From assembly GCA_003013855.2 (NCBI GenBank), contig ML058440.1, positions 1 through 64,000 of the forward strand: 64,000 nucleotides of DNA, read 5' to 3'. Position 1 is the first letter of the stretch. Every line of letters starts with the position of its first letter. The stretch comes from Liriodendron chinense. Lineage: Eukaryota > Streptophyta > Magnoliopsida > Magnoliales > Magnoliaceae. The notes under the pieces were generated by a model that saw only the letters and a list, made by a program, of their open reading frames with translations, was not told the origin of the DNA and made no database searches. Positions 23,686 to 34,210 of the stretch are shown piece after piece. Made by a program: the position numbers and the translations under genes.

Positions 23686-24586
23686 GAGAAAAAATTTGCT
23701 ACACCCACGCCTTAGCTACGCTAGCTACACCGGGTGTAGCAATGACCCCACCATAATGTATATGTTGTATACACGCTGTCCATCCATTTGGCAAGATCAT
23801 TTTTGGGTATGGCACAAAAATTGAGGCAGATCCAAAGCTCAAGTGGACCCAGCACAGAAAATAGTGGGGATTGAACGCCAACCATTAAAAACTTCTTGGG
23901 GGCCAATTGAGCTTTGGACCTGCCTCGTTTTTTTGTTATAATGCCCTAAGATCATCTTGCCAAATGGATGAACGGCGTGGATACAACACATACATTATCG
24001 TGGGTCATTGCTACACGCAGTGTAGCCAGGGCGCGGATTTACTGCGAAAGCCTTGCGCAGAAGTTCCTGCGCTTGGAACCAAGGTGGAGCCCACAGTGAT
24101 GTTTGTTGATAAATCCACCCCGTCCATCCGTTTTGGGAGCTCATTTTAGAACGTGAGAACAAAAATGAACCGAATCCAAGACTCAAGTGGGCCTCACTAA
24201 AGGAAAAGGTGGGTAGGTAAATAACTACCGTTGAAACCTCCCTGGGTCCACATTGATGTTTATATGACATCCATACCGTTCATAACGTCACTACTACTGG
24301 GATGAACTGGAAACACAAATATTATCCTGATTCGAAACTCCTGTGGCTCCACAAATATTTCAACTGTGGACGTTCAATCCTCACGTTTTCGGCCCACTTG
24401 AGTCTTGGTTCCGGTTCATTTTTGTTCTTGTGTCCTAAAATGAGCTCCCAAAACGGACGGACGGGGTGGATTTATAAAAAAAAGTCACTTTGAGCCCCAC
24501 CTTGGTTCTCAGCGCAAGGCTTTCGCAGGAAATCTGCGCCCGTGTAGCCAGCGTAGCTAACTCGTGGGTGTAGCGAAATTTCTCTC
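23686..24586. mobile_element. Palindromic MITE X (TTTGCTACACCC type), carrying a nested MITE
   Basis: Left end GAGAAAAAATTTGCTACACC, right end GGTGTAGCGAAATTTCTCTC. Flanks are CAGATATGC (23677-23685) and CAGATGTAC (24587-24595), a 9-bp duplication with two mismatches. The equivalent site in copy 2 (about 27307) reads CAGATGTGT once with no insertion, so this is a filled site beside an empty one. Element Y interrupts its right arm. Confidence 0.85.
24029..24541. mobile_element. Palindromic MITE Y nested in X, exact 9-bp duplication
   Basis: Begins GGGCGCGGATTTACTGCGAA and ends TTCGCAGGAAATCTGCGCCC. It is flanked by GTGTAGCCA at 24020-24028 and 24542-24550. Removing it and one flank restores the arm of X. 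The inner arms GGAACCAAGGTGG and CCACCTTGGTTC are mirrored. The same subtype recurs at 25757-26141. Confidence 0.9.
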
Positions 24587-24595
24587 CAGATGTAC

Positions 24596-25010
24596 GGGCC
24601 ACTTATCATAATATCAGGGTTTATTCAATACTCTAGGAGAGTACAATGCTTCATACTCTGACACTCATAAATTGTACAGATGGCATATAATAACTCAAGA
24701 TAAACCGACTAAATGGTAGAACCGACTCTCGCTGTGTTAAAATTCCAAAATCAGATTAGTTGACCAATTTTATCCCCTGTTTCCTGGACACTAGTTTGTT
24801 GAAATAGGACCGTTGGATGTGTTTCATTTTTAACCATCTAATAAGTGATTATTAATCCAATAGGCAGTTCATCAAATGAAAATTAAGTTTTGGTTCATAA
24901 TACATCTAAACTGTAACCCACGATATAGACGGTTTAATTTGAATTACTTATACCTTACGTATGCAATCTCTAAGTGGCAGGAGTGTCAAAGTCTCTCTCT
25001 CTTTTTCTTT
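24596..25010. repeat. Dispersed non-coding repeat B (no terminal inverted repeats seen)
   Basis: Segment with phrases such as CATAATACATCTAAAC, GATATAGACGGTTTAATTTG and AATTACTTATACC. Related sequence occurs at 27320-27760 (through the duplication), 28100-28345, 44830-45190, 55120-55390 and 61320-61600, so it is a dispersed family and not only duplicated DNA. Its class is unknown. Confidence 0.5.
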
Positions 25011-25117
25011 TTTTGGTGAGTACTTTTTTGCTTAGGGTCTCAAAGATTCGAATCTTCTCTAGATTTTTAATTTAGAGACTCCGTGGATTTTTAGAGATCC
25101 CCTTGGGACTTTGAAAA

Positions 25118-25648
25118 GACGCGAATTAGGTGTTAACTCGGGAACAACTTGGTGGGTGTTACCTTAACCTTGTAGGTCCCATCTTGATGTATTTTTTTAT
25201 AAATCTACGCCATCTATCTGTTTTTTCATATTATTTTAGGATGTGATCCAAAATTCTAAGAAGATCCAAATCTCAGGTGGACCATACCACTAAAAACAGT
25301 GATGAATAACCATTAAAAACTTTTTTGTGGGCCACAAGAGTTTTGGATCAATCTGATCTTTATTTTTCCCTTAATCAAGGATTTATTGACATTATCATGA
25401 GCTTGGATTGCAAATAAACATTACTAAAACCTTAATATGGGCTCTTTGAAATTTTTAATGGTAAGGCACTCAATCACACTGCTTCTAGTGGAATGGTCCA
25501 CTTGAGATTTGGATCTTAATAATATTTGGAAAATCATCCTAAAATGTGCTGTAGAAAAGGATGGACGGAGTGGATATACAAAATATCATCCATGTGGGCC
25601 ATACAACAGTAGGGGTAACACTACCGGGTAACACACCTAGTTCGCACC
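25118..25648. mobile_element. Palindromic MITE (GACGCGAATTAGGTG type)
   Basis: Left end GACGCGAATTAGGTGTTAAC, right end GTAACACACCTAGTTCGCAC. The mirrored arms include GGGTGTTACC against GGTAACAC. Flanking CTTTGAAAA and CTCTGAAAT are a possible 9-bp duplication with two mismatches. It is absent at the corresponding place in copy 2 (about 27832). Confidence 0.75.
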
Positions 25649-25756
25649 ACCTCTGAAATTGGGTGATGTACCAGAAGGGTGCCGGGATTCTTTGGGAACC
25701 TATTCAGAATAATTATATGATACATAGAAGTGTGACACGTCATCTTTGTTGAATGG

Positions 25757-26141
25757 GACGCCGGACGCGGATTTCCTGCGAAAGCCTCGCGCAGTATGTT
25801 CCTGTACTGGGAACCAAGGTGGGCTCTACAGTAAATTTTTTTTTTTTATAAATCCACCCCGTCCATCCGTTTTGGGAGCTCATTTTAGGACATGGAACAA
25901 AAAATGAACCGGATCCAAGACTCAAGTGGACCGAAAACGTGAGGATTGAACATCAACAGTTGAAATATTTAGTTCGGCCCACTTGAGTCTTGGATCCGGC
26001 TCATTTTTTATTTCATATCCTAAAACGAGCTCCCAAAACGGATGGACAGGGTGGATTTATCAAAAAATATCACTTTAGGCCCCACCTTGGTTCCGAGCGC
26101 AGGAACTTCATGCGCAAAGCTTTCGCATGAAATCCGCGTCC
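25757..26141. mobile_element. Palindromic MITE Y-type at the duplication junction
   Basis: Right end TTTCGCATGAAATCCGCGTC; left end GACGCC then GGACGCGGATTTCCTGCGAA. Flanked by GTTGAATGG at 25748-25756 and 26142-26150, an exact 9-bp duplication. It sits exactly between copies 1 and 2 of the segmental duplication. The six extra bases at its left end are unexplained. Confidence 0.85.
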
Positions 26142-27990
26142 GTTGAATGGCATTTTGGTGGGGGCTCCGCTTGAAGAGTTGCAGCCTGTCTTGGGGGCGT
26201 CTCTACAAGCTCTCAGCGCACCAGGCACTTCTCTGTGGAAGAAAGTATCAGGGTCGCCCCCTTTTATCTTTGCTCGTACATCCTTGGCACTCAGTAGAAA
26301 AGACGATGTCTTGCTGTATGGACACCGGTGTCAGGACTCTATGAGGCCACCATGAAGGCCACCATGTTTTATCTATACCGTCGGTCCATTTTTACAATTC
26401 ATTTTAAGTGCATGAGCCCAAAATTGAAGCAAATCCAAAGTTACGTGGACCACACTGTTGACACCTAGATTCATAGCTCAAGTGGGAGACTGAGTGAAGA
26501 TAACCTCATCAACTCTTAAGGTCTTGGTATCGACTCCCAAGGGGTTGGCTAACATTGCTGTGTGACTAACGAGGGTTGGTGGGTGTACTAACAGTGGGTG
26601 TGTGCAGACAAAAAAAAAAAAAAGCGAAAAGTGTGGACCAAACATACCCCGTAAACCACAGAGTGAACCACAGAGTGAGGCTTTAAGGATCGCCGTTAAA
26701 AACTTCTTTAGTGCAGCATAAGTTTTTATGAAGCTGATATTTGTGCTCTACCTTCATTCTGGTCTCACGTGACCATATTGGTTAGATGGCAAATAAACAT
26801 CATAATAAACCTTTGGAAAGTTTCATCAATAGGTGGCACTATCACTACTATTTCTTCTGGTGTGGTCTAAGTGAGCCCAACAGGTGGGCTCATGCCTTGA
26901 AATAATCTGAAAAAATTAATGGACTGCATGATAAAAACACACATATTACAGTGGGCCCAACATACTCCGTGACAGGACCGAGTCCGTCCTTGCACGACTC
27001 AATGGGCGTACTCAAAATAAGGTACCCTTGCAATTTTTCTTCCCACCTTGGCACGGCATATCAGGTTACTCATTTTGACAAGTAGGGGCCATGGTTTGGT
27101 AATCCAGACCATCAATCTATCATACCCAGCAGTAGATGAGCTATGCTTCAAGTAACACTGATGAAACATTCTTAACCTTTGGATTTGTAGCCTAAAGTTA
27201 AAGATTTGAGATGACAAATGCAATAATGGCTCATATTCAACAGGAAAAAGTTGTCCAATCCTATTGACGGATGAAATAAACGGACCAATGATTCTGCGTT
27301 AGGTGCAGATGTGTGGGCCACGTATCATAATATCGTTGTCGGGGGGTTTAATCGATACTCCGGGACAGTACAACGCTTGATACTCTGGCACTCATAAATT
27401 GTACAGATGGCATATACTCACTCGAGATAAACCTACTAAATGGTAGAACCGACTCTCGCTATGTCAAAATTCCAAAATCAGATTAGTTGAGTAATTCCAT
27501 CCCCTGCTTCCTGGACACTAGTTTGTTGAAATAGTACCGTTGGATGTATTTCATTTTTAACCGTCTAATAAGTGCTCACGTATCCCATAGGAAGTTAATC
27601 AAATGAGAATAATTTTTGGTTCATAATACATATATACTCGAACCCACAATATAGACAGTTTAATTTGAATTACTTATATGCCATGTATACAATTTCTAAG
27701 TGCCTGTGTATCATCTGTCACAGTCTACAGGAGTATCAAAGTCTCTCTCTTCTTTTTTGGTGAGTGCGTATCTGTGCAGGGTCTTAGAGATTCGAATCTT
27801 GTCTGGATTTTTAATTTAAAGATTCCCTTGTCATTTCGCATTTGGGTGATGCACCCAGATGGGCCCCGAGATTCTTTAGGAACCCATTCGGAATCAGATG
27901 GGCCCGGAGAGTCTTTTGGATCCCATTCGAAATCATCACAAGGAAAATGAAGTTGTGTGGTATATGGAAAGTGTGACACGTCAATGTACA
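26142..27990. repeat. Segmental tandem duplication, copy 2
   Basis: Direct-orientation partner of 22861-25745, beginning GAATGGCATTTTGG and ending near GTGTGACACGTCA (about 27971). It lacks MITE X/Y and the 25118 element but carries its own SINE-like insertion (26453-26632). Similarity is high yet clearly diverged, with scattered substitutions and small indels. No gene was seen. Confidence 0.8.
26453..26632 (+). mobile_element. tRNA-derived SINE-like insertion
   Basis: Has an A-box-like TAGCTCAAGTGGGAGACTG near 26474 and a B-box-like GGTATCGACTCCC near 26526, a T/G-rich tail region and an A13 run near 26610-26622. It is bounded by GTGGACCA at 26445-26452 and 26633-26640, an 8-bp repeat that fits a target duplication. 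It interrupts a MITE remnant whose duplicate in copy 1 lacks it. A similar body occurs at 59650-59760. Confidence 0.7.
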
Positions 27991-28763
27991 CGTGGCCAAC
28001 ATGTTCCCTAAATCAGACCGCCAGATACTGGGACCCACTCTAGATGGGCCATCACCCCAAAAACTAGGTCACTAAGATGATCATGGCTGACACCAATTAG
28101 CGGATATTTTCTTCGTTCAATTTGGACGGCTTGCTTCTTTTTCTTTTTTTTTCATTTGAACCGTTCATTTATGTGTCCATCGGTCAGGCAGTTATGGTAA
28201 TCTGTTCCGTCCATTTTCAAGTTATAAATAATCCATGTATATTTGGACGGCTTAATTAAAGGTATGTGTATGCTGTGTGCCCAATATCTATGTGCATGTG
28301 TATAGAGTATCACTCTGTGCCAGAGTGTCAAAGTTTCTAGCGTAAGGAGGAAAAGGTTTATGGCTGGCAGTATAAAGATCCAGACACCTGCATGGCTCCT
28401 ATGTTCAGGTTACATATGTATAGCTCAATCTAAACCGTCCATATTGTGGGCCTCATTTTAGATTGGAGTCAACACAAGAATTGGATAGATTTGAAAAATA
28501 TATACATCAGAGTAATGGACATCAGCTTGTTCAATTTGGACCGTTCACTATTTATCATTTTAACCATCCATTTGGTAGCTATTAATCGAGTAATTACGAC
28601 CGTACTTTCAATTTAGTTTTTGAGCTATGCCCCGTCAACATGGAGAACACGATTTAGACTGTTTTAATTGAGACTGAAACTTGTACAGTTGTTGTATTGC
28701 TTCTGTTGATGTGTATCTATGCAACTAATACAGTTGATTGTACAATTTCGAAGTGCGATTATT
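27991..28763. repeat. Diverged copies of repeat B, no gene
   Basis: Contains TATTTGGACGGCTTAATTAA (about 28238) and GATTTAGACTGTTTTAATTG (about 28651), each followed by sequence like the end of repeat B (TGTGCCAGAGTGTCAAAG). These look like two degenerate copies in tandem. No coding signal was seen. Confidence 0.4.
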
Positions 28764-29230
28764 GGAGGCCGATTGCATGGAGACCCGACCTGACTCTGCG
28801 GGGCCCATCGTGATGATGTATCTATTTCATCCACACAGTCCATCTGTTTTGCCGTTCATAATAAAGTACGAGCCAAAAAAAATAAGGCAGAACGAAAGCT
28901 TAAAGGAAAGATTGGGGATTAAACACTTGCCTCTGAAAACTTGTTGGGCGTCATGAAAGTTTGAATCAAGCTGATATTTGCGTTTTCCCTTCATTCAGGT
29001 TTGTGTAACCCTATAAACATGTTGGATAGCAAATATCAATCATGGTAAGCCTTGGGTGTTATTATCCTCACTTGAGCTTTGCATCTACCTCATTTTTTAA
29101 CTCATTACCTAAAATGATATGGTAAAAGAGATGAATGGCATGGACAAAACACATACATCACAGTTGGATCCACAGAGTCGGGCCACTGGGGATATCCTTG
29201 GTGAATGGGTCTCCAAGCAATCCGCGTCCG
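28764..29230. mobile_element. Palindromic MITE
   Basis: Left end GGAGGCCGATTGCATGGAGA, right end TCTCCAAGCAATCCGCGTCC. The inner arms CCGACCTGACTCTGCGGGGC and GATCCACAGAGTCGGGCCAC are mirrored. The core contains AAGCTGATATTTGCGTTTTC. Confidence 0.7.
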
Positions 29231-29811
29231 TTTTTATATGTGGAGCTTATACAGTTGTTATGTTGCGTTGAAAGCTTATCAAATATATTAGTTGTGGAAG
29301 CACATGCATTTCTAGCTTATTAATGCCTTTTCTTGTGTACGAATAGAATAGAATAGGAATTTTTACCCAGAAATTCCAATAAATTTATGATATTTCAAAA
29401 AAATTGATTTCACTTTCTATATTTATGGGAATGTTTAATCCTACGGACAGAATGCGAAAAGTAGATCAAGTCATCAGGTGGGCCACACCTGATTATATGG
29501 TTACATAGTTAGCCATCTTGTTATTTTACTGGAAGGTACCATATGATGAGATTATATGGAGCAGGACTATTTTTATTTTTATTTTTTATCTTTTGGGTTA
29601 GTACACACTCATATTGTTAGGACACACTTCAACATCAGCCACCCACACGTTGGGAATCGATACCATGACCTCAATATTGAAAGAAGGTTATCTTCACTCA
29701 CTCTACCACTGTCCCAAAGGTTATCTTCACTCAATCTACACACCTTTTTTTGGACGGCTCGGATGCTCTACACATGTGACACAATGGCAAGAATACAATA
29801 CAGCATGGCAA
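29231..29811. other. Unclassified intergenic DNA
   Basis: No gene or bounded element seen. A short direct repeat, GGTTATCTTCACTCA, occurs twice at about 29686 and 29719. Confidence 0.35.
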
Positions 29812-29920
29812 GGCACTAAGACCCTGTGGTAAACCCCCTAGGTTTCAACGCTAAGGTCATGGGCTCGAGTACCCATGTGTGTGTGGGTGTGAGGGTGTGT
29901 GTGTAAAAACAAAAATTGGT
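29812..29920 (+). mobile_element. Possible SINE fragment
   Basis: CACTAAGACCCTGTGGTAAA resembles a tRNA A-box region and GGGCTCGAGTACCC a B-box, 40-50 bp apart, followed by a TG-rich tail (TGTGTGTGGGTGTGAGGG). No target duplication was found. Confidence 0.4.
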
Positions 29921-29959
29921 GAGGCACTAGGACGAGCATGGTGGGCCCAGCTCACTATG

Positions 29960-30197
29960 AGATCATTCCTCCAAACATTGGCTGATCTAAAATAGAAATG
30001 AAACACATGAAAAATAATATATTAAGAAGAGAACGACCTAATGCTATGGGAGTATATAATTTACAGTGCTCCTAGTTGCATTGGATCAATTGTATAATTC
30101 AATCAATGGATTACTTTCTATTAAATCCCAGACATATTTTTGGGCAATTAGGAAAATATCTCATTGTTGAATTGTTGGCAGTCAGGCAGCTACCTCT
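29960..30197. mobile_element. Left arm of MITE family C, cut by the Copia insertion
   Basis: AATAATATATTAAGAAGAGA and CAGTGCTCCTAGTTGCATTG match sequences at 43005-43080 and 46080-46110. No right arm was found beyond the LTR element. The last five bases (CCTCT) are the target duplication of that element. Confidence 0.5.
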
Positions 30198-30781
30198 TGT
30201 TTGGAAATAGACGCCTCAAATCGAGACCACATAGGGACCACCGATCGGTCGGCCGACCGGCCGGTCACAGTGAAGACCAAGGCAACGTTGTTGCTGTGAA
30301 GATTTTAGGCCATCCGGCCGGTAGGGGTGTCCGACCGGTCAGATGACCAGTCGGCAGTATCCTAGTGTAACGCGGATTCTTGCGCGGTTTGCGTGCAAGA
30401 GATTTCTAAATCCGTTTTGTTGCCTATTTAAGGAGTAATATGGGATTAGAAGTTTCTAAGGTTGTAAAGGGGATTGAGGGAACTTCTAAGTGAGAGAAAG
30501 AGTTTGAAGAAGAAGGTTTTCTTCTTGGGTAAGCTTGGGATTTCTCTTGTGAGCTTGAGTTTTTGGTCTTGAGTTTCATCTCTTGTAACTTCTGATATTA
30601 TAGTGGATTGGTGTCGCTTTATGCCGTGGTTTTTTACCCATAAGGGGTTTTTCCACGTTAAATTCGGATTGTCTATGTGTGTGAGATTGCATGCATTGTG
30701 ATTGCATTGTGTGGCTTGTTTGATTCAATTTGTTGTTTGTATTCAGCTTTGCTTCCGCTGTTAGCCCCTCCTATCCCAACA
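30198..30781 (+). repeat. 5' LTR of the Copia-like element
   Basis: Starts TGTTTGGAAA and ends CCCAACA. It contains CCGGCCGG/CGGTCGG palindromic words near 30240-30350, a TATA-like CTATTTAAGG near 30424, and TTCCACGTTAAATTCG near 30650. It matches the 3' LTR with many substitutions and some indels, indicating an old insertion. Confidence 0.88.
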
Positions 30782-30783
30782 AC

Positions 30784-30795
30784 TGGTATCAGAGC
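30784..30795 (+). promoter_or_regulatory. Primer-binding site (initiator Met-tRNA)
   Basis: TGGTATCAGAGC, two bases after the 5' LTR, is the standard sequence complementary to the 3' end of plant initiator methionine tRNA, as used by Copia elements. Confidence 0.92.
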
Positions 30796-30837
30796 GATCG
30801 TTGAGGTGTAGCAGAAATTCGAATCTGAAATAAGAGC

Positions 30838-31623
30838 ATGACATCAAGCATGAAGTTCGACGTAGAGAAGTAGTCGGGGAAAAATAATTTTAAACTTTGG
30901 AAAGTGAAAATGAAAGGCCTTCTAGTTCAGCAAGGATTGCAAGATACGCTCCTTGGAGAGCGACTAGAAGCTATGAAAGAAGGAGAGTGGAAGAAGATCG
31001 ATGAAAAGGCTAATGTTTCAATCCAATTGTGCCTGACATATGAGGTCATGTATAACGTCATGAAAGAGAAGACTGTGGCTGCAAGATGGGCGAAGTTGGA
31101 GAATATCTATGCGGATAAATCTCTTAAAAATCACATATACTTGAAGCTTCACTTGTACAATTTGAGGATGACGGAGGGGGCTGATGTTGAGAGCCACATC
31201 AACAATTTCAATAGACTTATTTGCAAGTTGATGGATGTAGATGAGCCGATGAAGGACGAGGATCAAGCGTTTATCCTGTTGAATTCTTTTCCAGAATCAT
31301 ATGAGTCGCTCAAGGACTCGTTGTGCGCAGGTAGGAAGACTATTGGCGTAGAAACCGTTATCTCAGCCCTTCAGGCTAAGGCGATGAGAAGGAAAAGCGG
31401 CGGCGTGAGTCCCTCTACTGATAAGGCACTGGTTATAAGGGGTAGGAATTCTGAGCGGGGTGGAGGATCCCCTTCATCGAGATCTAAATCAAAAGGCAAG
31501 TGGAGGCACAAGGTGAGATGTTGGAATTGTGGGGAAGAAGGGCATGTGAAGAGAGATGTTCGAATCCCGGGACAAGGAAGAAAAAATCTGGAGATTCTTC
31601 TAGGGAAGGAACCAATACCGTAG
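30838..31623 (+). pseudogene. Copia gag remnant with stop and frameshift
   Basis: The frame opens at ATG 30838 but meets TAG at 30871-30873. The rest stays open to 31623. It includes the gag domain phrase NNFKLWKVKMKGLL, then a basic linker and the zinc knuckle CWNCGEEGHVKR (Cys codons at 31519 and 31528, His at 31543). A one-base shift near 31551-31557 puts Val where the last knuckle Cys is expected. The downstream sequence continues in another frame. Confidence 0.85.
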
Positions 31624-32087
31624 AAGACGGTGGTAACGGTTTTGATGTATTGACTGTATCCGGCATAGAGCCTTTTGGTGGAGAGCGGCTCTTGGATTCA
31701 GGGGCATCATGTCATGTATGTCCTGACTGAAGTTCATTTATGTCATACAAGGAGTATGATGGCGGATCAATGTTTGTGGGCGATGGCTACGCTCGCAATG
31801 TGGTGGGGATTGGTTCAGTGCGCATTAGGATGTTCGATGGAGTCGAATGGATCCTTGAAAGTGTGAAGCATGTCCCTGAGATGAAGAGAAATGTGATATC
31901 TCTTGGTGCACTCGAGGCGAAAGGGTGCAGGTTCATCAGCTGCGATCGGTATTGTAAAGTGGTGAAGAGAGCACGCGTGATGATCAAGGCACGGAAGTGC
32001 GATAATCTTTACAGGGTGATCGGGAGCACAATTCATGGTGGAGCTGCGGGATCGACAGTGGGATCCACGGTTGCTCATGTGTGGTAA
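31551..32087 (+). pseudogene. Copia protease / pre-integrase remnant
   Basis: In the second frame the aspartic protease signature LLDSGASCHV is present (Asp codon 31695-31697). TGA at 31728-31730 interrupts it, and the same frame then continues to 32087 with phrases such as VKHVPEMKRNVISLGALEAK, typical of the Copia protease-to-integrase spacer. No integrase core or reverse transcriptase follows; the 3' LTR starts 160 bp later. Confidence 0.85.
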
Positions 32088-32245
32088 GAGAAAAAAGGCC
32101 ACATGGAAAGAGCAACAAGGCGTGTGAAGATGTAAGGATGAGGTCGATGGGGCATAAGAAGCGACATGACTATAATGATGACGAAGTAGAGGTGGAGATT
32201 GTGCGTGGCAAGGTGGTGTATGGCGATTTGAGTCGTGGTGGAGTT

Positions 32246-32832
32246 TGTTGGGAAAGGGACGCTTCAAATCGAGACCACACAGGGACCACCGACCGGTGGG
32301 ACGACCGGCCGGTCACAGTGAAGACCAAGGCAACATTGCTGCTGTGAAGATTTTAGGCCATCCGGCCGGTCGGCCGACCTGCTGGTAAGGGTGTCCGACC
32401 GGTCGGCAGTATCCTAGTGTAACGCGGATTCTTACGCGATTTGTGCGTAAGAGGTTTTTAAATCCGTTTTGTTGCCTATTTAAGGGGTAATATGGAATTA
32501 GAGGTTTCTAAGGTTGCGAAAGGGATTGAGGAAACTTCTAGGTGAGAGAAAGAGCTTGAAGAAGAAGGTTTCTTCTTGGATAAGTTTGGAATTTCTCTCG
32601 TGGGCTTGGGTTTTTGGTCTTGGGTTCCATCTCTTGTAACTTCTGATATTATAGTGGATTGGTGTCGCTTTGTGCCGTGGTTTTTTACCCGTGAGGGGTT
32701 TTTCCATGTTAAATTCGAATTGTCTATGTGTGGGTGATTGCATGCATTGTGATTGCATTATGTGGCCTGTTTGATTCAATTTGCTGTTTGTATTCAGCTT
32801 TGCTTCCGCTGTCGGCCCCTCCTATCCCAATA
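32246..32832 (+). repeat. 3' LTR of the Copia-like element
   Basis: Starts TGTTGGGAAAGGGACGC and ends CCCAATA, where CCCAACA is expected, so the terminal CA has become TA. It carries more GGTCGG/CCGGCC words than the 5' LTR and is followed by the target duplication CCTCT. Confidence 0.88.
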
Positions 32833-32837
32833 CCTCT

Positions 32838-33920
32838 AGATATAAAGGAATCGAGACAGGGTTGCTCCCCCTTAAGCCGTGAAAATGGCCATTTCTACGT
32901 TTTTTTATTGCCCTCTAGGATTTTCATTGCAAAGAATATCCTGATTAAATTGATCGATCAAATGGCCACTTCAGTCGTTAAATCTAACATTTCGGCTGTT
33001 AATTCGACCACTCTTGTCAAATTGGTAATTAGGTTGGCTATTTTGGTCGGCCGTTAATTTGACCATTCTTGTCAAATTGGTCATTAAGTCGGCTATTTTG
33101 ATCATAAAATCTAGTATTCCAAACGTTTGTTTGGTTGTTAGTCGGCCATTGGTTGGCCATGAGTTGGCCGTTTCTCAATTATCTTAGAAACAACAATCTA
33201 GTTAAATCTATCAAGCCTCGATTGAGGATTAACCGTTCTTCCAAAGTCTACATTTATGGGAGGAATAGTATCACAAGCCAATTGTCAAGAAGTAGTAGTC
33301 TTCCTATAATAATTTCTATCAACCTATCAATGTTCTCAATCTATATTATTTTTTATCTTGAAATTTGTCACAGGATAATGCGTATGTCCTCCAATAAGCT
33401 TATAACTCCCTCCAGGGAGTTGTTGTTGGAGGAAATTCCAATCTCATAGATTGCATGTACTTGGGGATGATTGGCTTCTAAGGATATCCTTCTGAATATA
33501 TATGCCTTCCTTGATTTTCTTATTATTTTCATCGATTAAATCTTCTATCCATATTATTAAACTGTGTTGAACTTATAATAGCATACGTGTCAAACTATGT
33601 GTGTCAAAAAATGATGTTTAGTTCAAATTCAGTTAGGTGTGCATGTCAAGCATGCCAAAGCCAGATGCAACTCATTCTAATGGAACTTCTTTTGACCCCA
33701 TGCATTGAGATAGATCGATTAAGACCGAATCTCTGTGAAGATCGGTTGTTTATCCAACTACTGATCGTATAAGATCAAGTGATTTGTAAAGGGGAGGGTT
33801 AGTCCTTCAAATGAAATTTTTTTCTTATTTTTCGGTCGAAATAATTTCAATATTTACATAATCAACCATAGTTCAATAATAGAATAATAGAGAAAGAAGA
33901 TCAAGCTAGAGAAAAGCTGA
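32838..33920. other. AT-rich intergenic DNA with short internal repeats
   Basis: Around 32990-33100 the phrase TTGACCATTCTTGTCAAATTGGT/ATTCGACCACTCTTGTC (shown in parts) repeats at about 68-bp spacing with CGGCTATTTTG. Elsewhere no gene or element is seen. It may belong to an unidentified retroelement. Confidence 0.4.
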
Positions 33921-34210
33921 AAATAATTTTAATAATGATCTTACAGTATGGGCGCTCATAATCTGCTTGAGGAATGACGATATGTTCGTTGCCCGATATG
34001 GATTAAGCTTTGCAGCAGGATAGTCATGAAGTACGGGATGGTCATCTGTTCGTTGCTCGATTGAAAAATAATTTTAATAATGATCCTACAGTATGGGCTC
34101 TCATAATCAGGTTGAGGAATGACAATATGTTCGTTGCCCGATATGGATTAAGCTTTATAGTGGGATAATTATGAAGTACGGGATGGTCATCTGTTCGTTG
34201 CTCGATCGAA
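33921..34210. repeat. Tandem duplication, two units of ~145 bp
   Basis: AAATAATTTTAATAATGATC starts at 33921 and again at 34066. Each unit continues through ACAGTATGGGC, ATGTTCGTTGCCCGATATGG and GGTCATCTGTTCGTTGCTCG. The copies differ at scattered sites. A partial third unit may follow (34200-34290, with GTTCGTTGCTCG-like and ATCTATTCGTCACTC words). Confidence 0.85.

Larger units (their letters stand above)
22861..25745. repeat. Segmental tandem duplication, copy 1
   Basis: Shares ordered blocks with 26142-27990: GGAATGGCATTTT (22867), GTGTCAGGACTCTATG (about 22957), TAACACTGATG... with TTTGTAGCCTAAAGTTAAAG (about 23520), CACTCATAAATTGTACAGAT (about 24663), GTTTGTTGAAATAG (about 24792), and GTGTGACACGTCA (about 25731). 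Copy 1 additionally holds the MITEs at 23686-24586 and 25118-25648. No gene was seen in it. Confidence 0.8.
30198..32832 (+). mobile_element. Non-autonomous Copia-like LTR retrotransposon, internally deleted
   Basis: Complete by structure: 5' LTR 30198-30781, primer site 30784-30795, internal region, purine-rich GTGGTGGAG just before the 3' LTR, 3' LTR 32246-32832. The target duplication CCTCT lies at 30193-30197 and 32833-32837. Internal length is only about 1.46 kb, holding gag, a zinc knuckle, the start of the protease and a pre-integrase-like stretch. Integrase core, reverse transcriptase and RNase H are missing. Reading frames are broken as well, so any movement would need helper proteins. 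Confidence 0.92.

Noticed and set aside
31815..32267. 150-codon minus-strand open frame in the Copia-like element
   Set aside because: Antisense to the protease and pre-integrase remnant, which is clearly recognisable on the plus strand.
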